In this document: piece by piece, positions 42,301 through 51,074 of the stretch
Layout of the letters: every line of letters starts with the position of its first letter
Numbering within the stretch: the first letter of the stretch is position 1
Source of the DNA: Yinghuangia aomiensis
Lineage (GTDB): Bacteria; Actinomycetota; Actinomycetes; Streptomycetales; Streptomycetaceae
DNA: 64,000 bases
Direction: 5' to 3'
Assembly: GCF_039542225.1 (NCBI RefSeq)
Contig: NZ_BAABHS010000014.1
Location: forward strand, 175,768-239,767
Program-made: the position numbers and the translations under genes
The notes under the pieces: model-generated
What the model saw: only the letters and a program-made list of their open reading frames with translations
The model's database searches: none
Told to the model about the DNA's origin: nothing

Positions 42301-43458
42301 GTGACCACTCGGCCCCGACTCGCTCGGCGCAGCACCGCGTTCGCCGCGATAGCCGTCGCCGGCGCGCTCACGCTCACCGCCTGCGGCTCCGACGACAACG
42401 ACAGCGGCACGAAGTCCAACACGGACACGCCGTCGTCCGCGTCCGGCAGCGGAGGCTCCGCGGCTCCGGCGGCCAAGCTCGACTGCGCCTCGGGGACGCT
42501 CGCCGCTGCCGGTTCGAGCGCCCAGAAGAACGCCATGGACGAGTGGATCAAGCGCTACCAGCAGAAGTGCTCGGGCACCACCGTCAACTACAACTCGAAC
42601 GGCTCGGGCGCGGGCCGCCAGGCCTTCTTCGACGGCCAGGTCAACCTCGCGGGCTCCGACTCGGCGCTCAAGGACGACGAGGCGCCGAAGGCCGCCGCGG
42701 CCTGCAAGACCGGCAGTGCGATCAACCTGCCGATGGTGACCGGCCCGATCGCCGTCGCCTACAACGTCTCCGGCGTCAAGGACCTGGTCCTGGACGCGAA
42801 GACGATCGCGGGCATCTTCAACGGCTCGATCAAGACCTGGGACGCCGCCGAGATCAAGGCGCTGAACCCGAGCGCGCAGCTGCCGTCCAGCCCGATCCAG
42901 ACGGTGCACCGTTCCGACAAGTCGGGCACCACCGAGAACTTCACCAAGTACCTGAAGGCGGCCTCGGGCGGCGTGTGGACCCCCGAAGCGGCGCAGGACT
43001 GGCCGACCCAGGACGGGCAGAGCGCCAAGGGCAGCGAGGGCGTCGCCGGCGTCGTCAAGCAGACCAACGGCGCCATCGGCTACATGGAGACCTCCTTCGC
43101 GGAGAACAACTCCCTGGGCATCGCGCAGATCAACACCGGTGCCTCCAAGCCGGTCGAGCTGACCCCGGAGGCCGCGGGCAAGGCCGTGGCCGCCGCGAAG
43201 ATCACCGGCCAGGGCAACGACCTGAAGCTCCAGCTCGACTACGCGACCAAGGCCGAGGGCGCGTACCCGATCCTCCTGGTCACCTACGAGATCGTGTGCG
43301 AGAAGGGCACCCCCGCGGACAAGCTGCCGCTGGTGAAGTCCTTCCTCACCTACACCTCCAGTGACGAGGGCCAGGCGATCCTCAAGGACAACGGCTACGC
43401 GCCGCTGCCCGCCGAGATCGCCGGCAAGGTCCGCACCGCCGTCGCGTCGCTGTCCTGA
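42301..43458 (+). CDS. pstS: Phosphate-binding lipoprotein PstS
   Basis: 385 aa from GTG 42301 (GGAAGGA upstream; ATG 42277 is an alternative). Lipobox LTAC gives a lipid-anchored protein. Ser/Gly-rich linker, then the binding fold: AAGSSAQKNAMDEW, NSNGSGAGRQAFFDG, AGSDSALK, VTGPIAVAYN, HRSDKSGTTENFTKYL. Captures phosphate for PstCAB. Confidence 0.96.
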   Translation: MTTRPRLARRSTAFAAIAVAGALTLTACGSDDNDSGTKSNTDTPSSASGSGGSAAPAAKLDCASGTLAAAGSSAQKNAMDEWIKRYQQKCSGTTVNYNSNGSGAGRQAFFDGQVNLAGSDSALKDDEAPKAAAACKTGSAINLPMVTGPIAVAYNVSGVKDLVLDAKTIAGIFNGSIKTWDAAEIKALNPSAQLPSSPIQTVHRSDKSGTTENFTKYLKAASGGVWTPEAAQDWPTQDGQSAKGSEGVAGVVKQTNGAIGYMETSFAENNSLGIAQINTGASKPVELTPEAAGKAVAAAKITGQGNDLKLQLDYATKAEGAYPILLVTYEIVCEKGTPADKLPLVKSFLTYTSSDEGQAILKDNGYAPLPAEIAGKVRTAVASLS

Positions 43459-43523
43459 CGGCCTCGCCGACACAGCCAGTACCACCTGACCCGATCGACA
43501 CGATCGACAGTCACGGAGAAGAG

Positions 43524-44555
43524 ATGTCCACCTCCACCACGCCGGAGTCGCGCGACAAGCAGCGCGGCTCCGGCCCCGGCCGGGCGGCTGCCGCGCCCGG
43601 CGCGGCCCCGAAGCCGAACAAGACCCAAGTACGGCTCGGCGACCGGCTGTTCCTCGGCTCGTCGCGCGGCGCGGGAATCCTGCTGCTGGTGATCATGGCC
43701 GCGATCGCGGTCTTCCTGGTCGTCAAAGCGATCGACGCGCTCGGCAAGAACCACGGGAACTTCCTCACCGACTCCACGTGGATCACCGACGGCGCCAAGC
43801 CGAGCTTCGGCGTCGCGGGCCTGGTGACCGGCACGGTCATCAGCGCGGGCATCGCGATGCTCGTCGCGGTGCCGGTCGCGGTGGGGGTGGCGCTCTTCAT
43901 CACGCATTACGCGCCCCGGCGCGTGGCACAGACCCTCGGCTACATCATCGACCTGCTCGCCGCGGTGCCCAGCGTGGTCTTCGGCCTGTGGGGCCTGGTG
44001 TTCCTGTCGCCGAAGCTCATCGACCTGCACATGTGGCTGAGCGACTACCTCGGCTGGATCCCGATCTTCCACAAGGACGAGACGGGCGAGACCGCCCGCA
44101 CCTTGTTCACCTGCGGGATCATCCTGGCGATCATGGTGCTGCCGATCATCGCCGCGGTCACCCGCGAGGTCTTCCTCCAGGTGCCGCGCGCCCACGAGGA
44201 AGCCGCGCTGGCCCTCGGCGCCACCCGCTGGGAGATGATCCGCACCGCGGTCCTGCCGTTCGGCAAGCCGGGCATCATCTCGGCGTCGATGCTCGGCCTC
44301 GGCCGCGCACTCGGCGAGACGATCGCCGTCGCCATGGTGCTGTCGTCGAGCCAGGAGGTCGTGTACCAGATCCTCGATCCCAAGGGGAACACGATCGCCG
44401 CGAACATCGCGAACCAGTTCGGCGAATCCAACGAACTCGGCCGGGGCGCACTCATCGCCTCCGGCCTCGTGCTGTTCCTGCTGACCCTCCTCGTCAACGG
44501 CGCCGCGCGGATCGTCATCAACCGGCACAAGGAGTTCTCGGGGGCCAACGCATGA
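43524..44555 (+). CDS. pstC: Phosphate ABC transporter permease PstC
   Basis: 343 aa, six membrane helices. Cytoplasmic Ala/Gly-rich start, then GDRLFLGSSRGAGILLLVIM. The EAA loop EEAALALGATRWEMIRTAVLPFGKPGI contacts PstB. ATG has GGAGAAGAG upstream; 65 bp after pstS. Confidence 0.96.
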   Translation: MSTSTTPESRDKQRGSGPGRAAAAPGAAPKPNKTQVRLGDRLFLGSSRGAGILLLVIMAAIAVFLVVKAIDALGKNHGNFLTDSTWITDGAKPSFGVAGLVTGTVISAGIAMLVAVPVAVGVALFITHYAPRRVAQTLGYIIDLLAAVPSVVFGLWGLVFLSPKLIDLHMWLSDYLGWIPIFHKDETGETARTLFTCGIILAIMVLPIIAAVTREVFLQVPRAHEEAALALGATRWEMIRTAVLPFGKPGIISASMLGLGRALGETIAVAMVLSSSQEVVYQILDPKGNTIAANIANQFGESNELGRGALIASGLVLFLLTLLVNGAARIVINRHKEFSGANA

Positions 44556-45622
44556 CCACCGTCGTCACCGAAAAGGTCCCCGCCCCCGCGGAGTCCGGCC
44601 CGCTGCTGCTGACCCGCCGCACCATGCCGGGCTGGATCCCGTGGGCGATCGGCGCGGGCGCGGTCGGCCTGGGCGTGCTCACCAAGGCCCTCAAGGACAA
44701 CTGGGCGCTCGGCGCCTTCTACGCGGGCCTGTTCTTCATCGTCGCGGTCACCGTCGCCTCGTGGCGCCTGGAAGACGGCCGCCGCGCGAAGGACCGCTTC
44801 GCGACCAGCCTGGTCTCCACCGCGTTCGTGCTCGCGATCGTGCCGCTGGTGTCGATCCTCGGCTACACGGTCATGAAGGGCACCGAGAAGCTCTCGCCCT
44901 ACTTCCTCTCGCACTCGATGCGCGGCGTCGGTCCGCGCGACGACACCGGCGGCATCTACCACGCGATCATCGGCACGCTGGAACAGGTCGGCCTCGCCAC
45001 CCTGTTCGCCGTGCCGATCGGCCTGCTCACCGCGATCTACCTGGTCGAGTACGGCCGCGGCCGGCTCGCCAAGACGATCACCTTCTTCGTCGACGTCATG
45101 ACCGGCGTTCCGTCGATCGTGGCCGGCCTGTTCGTGTACGCCTTCTGGATCATGATGCTCGGGTTCGAGCAGGCCGGCTTCGCCGGTTCGCTCGCGCTGC
45201 TCATCCTCATGCTGCCGACCGTCGTGCGGTCCGCCGAGGAAATGCTCAAGCTCGTCCCGAACGAACTGCGCGAAGCCAGCCTGGCGCTCGGCGTGCCGAA
45301 GTGGCGCACCGTCCTCAAGGTCGTCCTGCCGACCGCGCTCGGCGGCATCATCACCGGCGTCATGCTGGCGATCGCCCGCGTCATCGGCGAGACCGCGCCG
45401 CTGCTCCTGCTGGTCGGCGCGTCGCAGTCGATCAACAGCGACCCGTTCAACGGGTGGCAGAGCGCCCTTCCGCTCTACGTGTTCGACCAGAACCACGCCG
45501 GCAACAAGTTCTCGCCCGACCGGGCCTGGGCCGCGGCGCTGACGCTGATCGTCATCGTCATGGTGCTGAACCTGGCCGCGCGTCTGATCGCCCGCTGGAA
45601 GGCCCCGAAGGCAGGACGTTGA
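44552..45622 (+). CDS. pstA: Phosphate ABC transporter permease PstA
   Basis: 356 aa, six core helices plus two N-terminal ones (about 30-65). EAA loop REASLALGVPKWRTVLKVVLPTALGGI and RVIGETAPLLLLVGAS are typical. Start overlaps the pstC stop (ATGA). Confidence 0.96.
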   Translation: MTTVVTEKVPAPAESGPLLLTRRTMPGWIPWAIGAGAVGLGVLTKALKDNWALGAFYAGLFFIVAVTVASWRLEDGRRAKDRFATSLVSTAFVLAIVPLVSILGYTVMKGTEKLSPYFLSHSMRGVGPRDDTGGIYHAIIGTLEQVGLATLFAVPIGLLTAIYLVEYGRGRLAKTITFFVDVMTGVPSIVAGLFVYAFWIMMLGFEQAGFAGSLALLILMLPTVVRSAEEMLKLVPNELREASLALGVPKWRTVLKVVLPTALGGIITGVMLAIARVIGETAPLLLLVGASQSINSDPFNGWQSALPLYVFDQNHAGNKFSPDRAWAAALTLIVIVMVLNLAARLIARWKAPKAGR

Positions 45623-45624
45623 CG

Positions 45625-46500
45625 ATGGCGACCACGCGTATCCCGCACCCGCAGACCGCAGACTCCCGCACAGCACTTCCGACCCCGGGCCGCGGCGCCC
45701 GCGACGAGGCCCCCGAGGCAGGCATGACCAAGCGCATCGAAATCACCGGACTCAACGCGTACTACGGCGCCCACCGGGCCGTCGAAGACATCGCGATGAC
45801 CATCGAGCCGCGCACGGTCACGGCGTTCATCGGCCCGTCCGGCTGCGGCAAGTCGACCTTCATCCGCACCCTGAACCGCATGCACGAACTCGTGCCCGGC
45901 GCGCGCGTGGAGGGCTCGGTCAAGCTCGACGGCCAGAACCTCTACAGCCCCGAGGTGGACCCGGTCGCGGTGCGCCGCACCGTCGGCATGGTCTTCCAGC
46001 GCGCGAACCCGTTCCCGACGATGTCGATCTACGAGAACGTCGCGGCCGGCCTGCGCCTCAACGGCACCAAGAAGAAGGGCGACCTCGACGCCATCGTGGA
46101 GCGCTCGCTGCGCGGCGCCAACCTGTGGAACGAGGTCAAGGACCGCCTCAACAAGCCGGGTTCCGGCCTGTCCGGCGGCCAGCAGCAGCGGCTGTGCATC
46201 GCGCGCGCGATCGCCGTCGAGCCGCAGGTGCTGCTGATGGACGAGCCGTGCTCGGCGCTCGACCCGATCTCGACGCTGGCGATCGAGGACCTGATCGCGC
46301 TGCTCAAGGAGCGGTACACGATCGTCATCGTCACGCACAACATGCAGCAGGCGGCGCGCGTGAGCGACCGCACCGCGTTCTTCAACCTCGCCGGGCCGGG
46401 GCAGCCGGGCCGCCTGGTGGAGATCGGCGACACCGAGAAGATCTTCTCGGCGCCCGAGGTCGAGGCGACCGCCGACTACATCGCCGGCCGCTTCGGCTGA
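45625..46500 (+). CDS. pstB: Phosphate ABC transporter ATPase PstB
   Basis: 291 aa from ATG 45625; ATG 45724 (MTKRIEITGL) would give the usual 258 aa. Walker A GPSGCGKST, signature LSGGQQQR, Walker B LLMDEPCSALDP and VTHNMQQA switch. Both starts have weak purine-rich sites. Completes the operon, followed by a 21-bp hairpin terminator. Confidence 0.95.
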   Translation: MATTRIPHPQTADSRTALPTPGRGARDEAPEAGMTKRIEITGLNAYYGAHRAVEDIAMTIEPRTVTAFIGPSGCGKSTFIRTLNRMHELVPGARVEGSVKLDGQNLYSPEVDPVAVRRTVGMVFQRANPFPTMSIYENVAAGLRLNGTKKKGDLDAIVERSLRGANLWNEVKDRLNKPGSGLSGGQQQRLCIARAIAVEPQVLLMDEPCSALDPISTLAIEDLIALLKERYTIVIVTHNMQQAARVSDRTAFFNLAGPGQPGRLVEIGDTEKIFSAPEVEATADYIAGRFG

Positions 46501-46538
46501 GCACGGACCGGACGACCCGGCGGACGACCCGGTGGACG

Positions 46539-46586
46539 CGGAACGGGCGGTTCCCCTCGGCAGTGCGAGGGGAACCGCCCGTTCCG
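46539..46586. terminator. 21-bp hairpin terminator between pstB and pit
   Basis: 46539-46559 pairs perfectly with 46566-46586, 6-nt loop. Genes on both sides converge on it. Confidence 0.9.
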
Positions 46587-46603
46587 TCTACGAGAGGCCC
46601 GGA

Positions 46604-47605
46604 TCAGAGCACGATGGCGTGCAGGATCCAGTAGGACACCGCGGCGACGATCGCCGCGGCCGGTATGGTCAGCAGCCACGCCGTCACGATGTTGCCGGCG
46701 ACGCCCCACCGCACGGCGGACAGCCGCTTGGTGGCGCCGACGCCGAGGATCGACGACGTGATGGTGTGCGTGGTCGACACCGGGGCCTGGTAGGCGATGC
46801 CCGCGACGTACAGGACGCCGGCCGCGGTGCTCTCCGCGGCGAACCCGCGCGGCGGGTCCAGCTCGATCACCTTGCGGCCGAGGGTGCGCATGATGCGCCA
46901 CCCGCCCGCGTACGTGCCCGCGCTGATCGCCATGGCGGCGGACACGGTCACCCACGCCGGCACGTCGTCGCCGGTGTGGTAACCGCCGACGACCAGTGCC
47001 ATGACGATGATGCCCATCGTCTTCTGGGCGTCCTGCAGACCGTGGCCGAACGCCATCGCGGCGGCGGACAGGGTCTGCGCCATGCGGAAACCGCGGGTCA
47101 CCTTGTGCGGGTTCCGTTTCCGGAAGATCCACAGGATGGCGACCATCAGCAAGTACGCGATGCCGAAGCCGAGGATCGGCGACACGATCATCGGGATGAC
47201 GACCTTGTCCCAGACGCCGTCCCACTTGACGGTCTGCGACGCGGCGAGCGCGGCGCCGACCAGGCCGCCGATGAGGGCGTGCGTAGAGGACGAGGGAAGA
47301 CCGAAGTACCAGGTGATGAGGTTCCAAGTGATGGCGCCGAAGAGTGCCGCGGCGACTATCACCAGGCCTTGGTTGCCCTTGGGCGCGTCGATGATGCCGC
47401 TGCCCACGGTTTTCGCGACACCGTGCCCCATGAAGGCTCCGGCGAGGTTCATCACGGCGGCCATGGCCAGCGCGGCCCGGGGCGTGAGCGCCCGGGTCGA
47501 CACCGAGGTGGCGATGGCGTTGGCCGCGTCGTGGAACCCGTTCGTGTAGTCGAACGCCAGGGCGATCAAAATGATCGCGATGGTGCTCAACAGGACGAGA
47601 TCCAC
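46604..47605 (-). CDS. pit: Low-affinity phosphate transporter Pit
   Basis: 333 aa, about ten membrane helices. The two inverted PD001131 signatures are present: FDYTNGFHDAANAIATSVSTRALTP near the N-terminus and GHGLQDAQKTMGI in the second half, with SSSTHALIGG and VSTTHTITSSILG repeats. Moves metal-phosphate with protons. Follows the DUF47 gene by 3 bp. Streptomyces call this gene pitH. Confidence 0.95.
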   Translation of the reverse strand: MDLVLLSTIAIILIALAFDYTNGFHDAANAIATSVSTRALTPRAALAMAAVMNLAGAFMGHGVAKTVGSGIIDAPKGNQGLVIVAAALFGAITWNLITWYFGLPSSSTHALIGGLVGAALAASQTVKWDGVWDKVVIPMIVSPILGFGIAYLLMVAILWIFRKRNPHKVTRGFRMAQTLSAAAMAFGHGLQDAQKTMGIIVMALVVGGYHTGDDVPAWVTVSAAMAISAGTYAGGWRIMRTLGRKVIELDPPRGFAAESTAAGVLYVAGIAYQAPVSTTHTITSSILGVGATKRLSAVRWGVAGNIVTAWLLTIPAAAIVAAVSYWILHAIVL

Positions 47606-47608
47606 CGG

Positions 47609-48229
47609 TCAGGACTCCTTGACCGTGATGGTCTCGATGGTGTTCGCGACGTGCTCGAACCCGTCGGCGGCCTCTTCGAGGGCGTCGACGATGCCCTTGA
47701 GCTTCAACACCGTCAGCGCGTCGTACTTGCCGCTGAACAGGTGCGCGAGGAGCTTGCGGTGGACTTGGTCGGCCTGGTTCTCCAGGCGGTTGACCTCGAT
47801 CCAGTACTCGGTCAGGTCCTTCATGGTGCGCAGCTTGGGCATCGCCTCGGCGGTCAGCTCGGCGGCCCGGACGAGGACCTCGATCTGGTCGGCGATCTGC
47901 GGCGGCAGTTCGTCCAGCTGGTACAGCACGACGAGGTCGACGGCCTCGTCCATGTAGTCCATGACGTCGTCGAGCTGCGAGGCCAGGGTGTAGATGTCCT
48001 CGCGGTCGAAGGGGGTGATGAACGACGAGTTCAGCTGGCGCAGGATCGCATGGGTCGCGTCGTCGCCGGCGTGTTCGGCCGCGCGCATCCGTTCCGCGAT
48101 CTCCGGACGAGCGGAGACCTCGGCGCCGAGCAGCTCGGTCAGGAGCTTGGATGCGGTGACCAGGTTGTCCGCCGCGGTGGCGAACATGTCGTAGAAGCTC
48201 GTCTCCCTGGGGGTCAGACGCAATCGCAC
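47609..48229 (-). CDS. DUF47 PhoU-like partner of Pit
   Basis: 206 aa all-helical protein. LTPRETSFYDMFATAADNLV, AEHAGDDATHAIL, FITPFDREDIYTLASQLDDVMDYMDEA and NRLENQADQVHRKLL are typical of DUF47/PhoU-like proteins that bind metal and modulate Pit. It is not the PhoU of the Pst-PhoR signalling system, which is missing from this window. Confidence 0.93.
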   Translation of the reverse strand: MRLRLTPRETSFYDMFATAADNLVTASKLLTELLGAEVSARPEIAERMRAAEHAGDDATHAILRQLNSSFITPFDREDIYTLASQLDDVMDYMDEAVDLVVLYQLDELPPQIADQIEVLVRAAELTAEAMPKLRTMKDLTEYWIEVNRLENQADQVHRKLLAHLFSGKYDALTVLKLKGIVDALEEAADGFEHVANTIETITVKES

Positions 48230-48614
48230 AGAGATCTCCGGGATGAGGAATGCGGTCCTGACGATGCTAGGCGCTCGTCACTGGCGTAATACAAACCGGG
48301 GGACGGCCGGCCGAGGCCGCACCGGTCCGGCTTGTACCCGGGCGTAACAGGGCACACGCGCACCGCGACGGCCGGCCCTCGCATCCGGAGGGCCGCCGGA
48401 ACCGCGCGGGCCGGCCCAGAGGCCGGACGGCGCGGCGGATGCGGCCATTCCGGGCGGATGGGTGCCCGTCGCACAGAGAAGAGTAGGGCGCGCGGGACGA
48501 TCCGGTTCGCGGAGTTCCGCTTCGGCGGCCGGTGTTGCCCATGTCACATCCGATCACTTTGTCGGCATGACGCCCCCGGGGTGGCCGAGAGAGCTGCCGA
48601 ATGCTTGCCGAAAA
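48230..48614. other. Intergenic region upstream of DUF47-pit and csoR
   Basis: 385 bp. No gene was found. It should hold the DUF47-pit promoter (leftward). No PHO-box pair in 11-nt phase was seen. Confidence 0.45.
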
Positions 48615-48629
48615 TACCCCCCGGGGGTA
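48615..48629. promoter_or_regulatory. CsoR operator
   Basis: TACCCCCCGGGGGTA, a palindrome around a central C, 10 bp before csoR. It matches the known CsoR site of G-tracts flanked by TA, so csoR is autoregulated and released by Cu(I). Confidence 0.85.
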
Positions 48630-48639
48630 AATTTGAGGC

Positions 48640-49026
48640 ATGGACACCACGCAGGCCGAGACGCCCGGCACCACCGCAGCCACCCCCGCCGACGCCACCT
48701 CGGGCGCCCACGCGGGCCACGACCACGCAGGCCACGGCCATGGCGGCCACGGCTACAGCGCGCGGAAGGACGAGCACCTCAAGCGGCTGCGCCGCATCGA
48801 GGGCCAGGTCCGCGGGCTCCAGCGGATGGTCTCCGAAGACGAGTACTGCATCGACGTCCTCACCCAGGTCTCCGCGGCCACCAAGGCGCTGCAGGCCTTC
48901 GCCCTGAGCATGCTCGAAGAGCACCTCGCCCATTGTGTCGCACACGCGGTCGAACAGGGCGGACCGGAAGCGGACGCCAAGGTGAAGGAGGCTTCGCAGG
49001 CGATCGCGCGGCTGGTGCGGAGCTGA
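48640..49026 (+). CDS. csoR: Copper-sensing repressor CsoR
   Basis: 128 aa. His/Gly-rich N-terminus (HAGHDHAGHGHGGHG, residues 24-38), then the CsoR helix bundle LKRLRRIEGQVRGLQRMV. Cu(I) ligands C70, H95 and C99 are all present. The extra His cluster could bind metal too. Its operator is directly upstream; no copper ATPase or CopZ gene follows here, so other targets lie elsewhere. Confidence 0.94.
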   Translation: MDTTQAETPGTTAATPADATSGAHAGHDHAGHGHGGHGYSARKDEHLKRLRRIEGQVRGLQRMVSEDEYCIDVLTQVSAATKALQAFALSMLEEHLAHCVAHAVEQGGPEADAKVKEASQAIARLVRS

Positions 49027-49045
49027 GGACCGGACGGCCCGGTCC
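49027..49045 (+). terminator. Short hairpin after csoR
   Basis: GGACCGG/CCGGTCC, 7 bp, loop ACGGC, directly after the stop codon. Confidence 0.5.
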
Positions 49046-49528
49046 GCGGGCGCGAAGCGAAGACGGGCGGGCCCCGGGTCCGGTTTCGGCCTCGGTCGCG
49101 GCGTCGGGACGGGAGTGGTCCGGCGGCGCGGCCGAGCTGCGATGTCGCGGCCGGGCAGGGCTGTCGACGGACGAAATTCGGGCACCCTGGGGCGGGCGGG
49201 AAGCGGGTTGTCCAGCAAGGCGGCGGCCCCGGTCGGCGTGGGGAGGCTGCGTTGGGCGGGCGTCCGCGTGGGGTCGCGCGCACGTCTCCTACGCGTCATA
49301 GGTGGTCGAGCTGGGCGATTCCGAACACCCGGCGATGCGAGGGGTGGTCGGCGATCGGTGGTGGCCGCCGTGGACCGGTCCGGTGGGCGAGCCCGCGGCC
49401 GGATGCTCCGTGTGGCCGGAACTCGTCGGTGCCGGAGACTCGGGCGGGGCCGGCATCGCGGGTTCGGCTCGGCAACGAGCCTCCGGCGGTCGACCGGGCA
49501 GGCACGCCGGAGGGTGTCCGCGGTCGGG
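49046..49528. other. 483-bp region without a convincing gene
   Basis: Rich in G over C on the plus strand, with many open frames in several phases but none with a start site, domain or normal composition. It could be a decayed gene or an untranslated region. Confidence 0.4.
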
Positions 49529-49720
49529 TCAGTCCTCGGTCGGGTGGGCCGGGGTCGGCCAAGGGGCCGACTGGGGAGCGGCGATGCCGAGGACGGCGTC
49601 GATTTCCGCCTGGGTGAGCGGGCCTTCGCTCTGGGACGCGGCGATGATCAGGTCGCCGTAGAGCTCGATCTCGTCGAAGACCACCAGGTCGTGCAGTCGT
49701 ACATCAGAGAACGGTGTCAC
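49529..49720 (-). CDS. Small acidic protein of unknown function
   Basis: 63 aa from GTG 49720, with AAGGAGG 8 nt upstream. Sequence VRLHDLVVFDEIELYGDLIIAASQSEGPLTQAEIDAVLGI looks like two helices in a small acidic soluble protein. Short Streptomyces proteins of similar type exist without function. A longer ATG start at 49864 adds low-quality residues. Confidence 0.65.
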   Translation of the reverse strand: MTPFSDVRLHDLVVFDEIELYGDLIIAASQSEGPLTQAEIDAVLGIAAPQSAPWPTPAHPTED

Positions 49721-50018
49721 CCACACCACCTCCTTGGCTGCCGCGGGCGGGGCAGGGACGTCCGCCCGGCCGGGCGCACCCAGCCTAGGGGCGCCCGAAG
49801 GGCGTGCGCATGACACGCATGGGCCATTTGCGCACCGCCCGCTCCCGCGGGGCGCGGCCGTCATCGGGGCGGCGCGCGACCGGCGCGCGGAGTGGTGCGG
49901 TGCGGCCGCCGCGCCGCGTTCGCGCCGGTGCGCGGGTCGGACGGGGCCGTCCGGCCACGATACGGGGCCGGTGGGTGCGGCGTTCGGATTTCCGGTGGCG
50001 GCATCCGCAGACGCCGAC
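49721..50018. other. Intergenic region, nothing seen
   Basis: 298 bp, very G+C-rich; no gene or clear site apart from the terminator that follows at 50019. Confidence 0.4.
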
Positions 50019-50047
50019 GGGGCGGGCCGGAGGATCCGGCCCGCCCC
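50019..50047 (-). terminator. Terminator of the lipoprotein gene
   Basis: 12-bp stem GGGGCGGGCCGG (50019-50030) with 50036-50047, loop AGGAT, 12 bp after the stop of the minus-strand lipoprotein gene. Confidence 0.75.
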
Positions 50048-50058
50048 GCGCGGGTGGG

Positions 50059-50967
50059 TCAGCGCTTGCGGGTCGGCGACGCGGTGGGCGACGCGCTGCC
50101 GGACGCGGACGGCGAGGCCGCCGGGCTCGCCGGGGCGCCCGCGGGCGGCGTCGCCGCGCCGTCGGCCACGTACAGCTCGTCGGGGCGCGGCGGCTGCACC
50201 TGCACCGGGACGCCGAAGTCGTAAAGCTCGGCGGCCGAAACGACCTTCGCGGTGCGCTCCGCCTTGCCGCCCGAACCGCCGGACGCCAGGTTGAACTCCT
50301 CCTGCACCTTGCGCAGCCGGCCCTGCGCGTCCAGCAGCACCTCGAACGGAATCGTCGGGCTGGCAAAGCTCTTCAGCGCGGCGGCGAGCGGGGCGCGCTG
50401 GTTCTCCGGCGTCAGGTCGTGCGCCTTGCGGATGTCGAGCGTGCCGGTGTACTTCCGGACGTCGTCAGCGCCCAGCTTCTCCGTCCCGGCCAGCACCACG
50501 TCGTCGTTGACGCCGCGCAGTATTTCGAAGGACGTCGTCGGGTCGGCGCTGCCGCCGCTGATGAGGTTGCCGTCGGCGAGGCCGCGCACCTCGATCCGGA
50601 CCCACTTGTCGGCGGGCACGCCCGGCGTCGCGTTCTTCATGTACAGCGCCTCGGGCGTGACGACTTCCTGGAGCGGGCCGGTCAGGCCGGAGTCCTTCGG
50701 GACGTCCAGGCTCACCGTGCCGACCCGGCGGCGGTAGTCGAACAGGCCCTGGCCGGTGAGGGTGACGGTGCGGTCGCCGGACGACATGGTCATCGTGGTG
50801 CGGGTCCGCGAACTGCCGGCGTCCACGGTCGTGGCGGTGGCGGCGCGCACCGCGGCGACCGCTTCGGGCTGTCCCGCGGACGCCGGCTTCGCTCCGCCGC
50901 CCGCCCCGCAGCCGGTCAGCACCAGGGCACCCGCGCACGCACCGGTCAGCACGATCCGGAACTTCAT
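50059..50967 (-). CDS. LppX/LprG-like lipoprotein
   Basis: 302 aa from ATG 50967. Signal peptide with lipobox LTGC (Cys about residue 20). Residues 35-250 resemble the LppX/LprAFG half-barrel fold that carries lipids or lipoglycans in mycobacteria: TVTLTGQGLFDYRRRVG, ALYMKNATPGVPADKWVRIE, VRKYTGTLDIRKA. The C-terminal 40 residues are Pro/Ala/Ser-rich. Family assignment by pattern only. Confidence 0.75.
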   Translation of the reverse strand: MKFRIVLTGACAGALVLTGCGAGGGAKPASAGQPEAVAAVRAATATTVDAGSSRTRTTMTMSSGDRTVTLTGQGLFDYRRRVGTVSLDVPKDSGLTGPLQEVVTPEALYMKNATPGVPADKWVRIEVRGLADGNLISGGSADPTTSFEILRGVNDDVVLAGTEKLGADDVRKYTGTLDIRKAHDLTPENQRAPLAAALKSFASPTIPFEVLLDAQGRLRKVQEEFNLASGGSGGKAERTAKVVSAAELYDFGVPVQVQPPRPDELYVADGAATPPAGAPASPAASPSASGSASPTASPTRKR

Positions 50968-51074
50968 CCCACGACTCCCGCTGGAGGTCCTCGGTCGGCC
51001 CCGTCGGCCGCGCGGGCGCGGGCATCGCAGCCGCGCCACCGCTCAAGGTGAGGAACGAGCGGGTGCGCGCCGGG

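Noticed and set aside
43459..43523. Terminator or sRNA between pstS and pstC
   Set aside because: Only a short CGATCGACA repeat, no stable hairpin.
49115..49813. 232-aa plus-strand open frame
   Set aside because: Arg/Gly-rich, no start site, overlaps the better-supported 63-aa minus gene.
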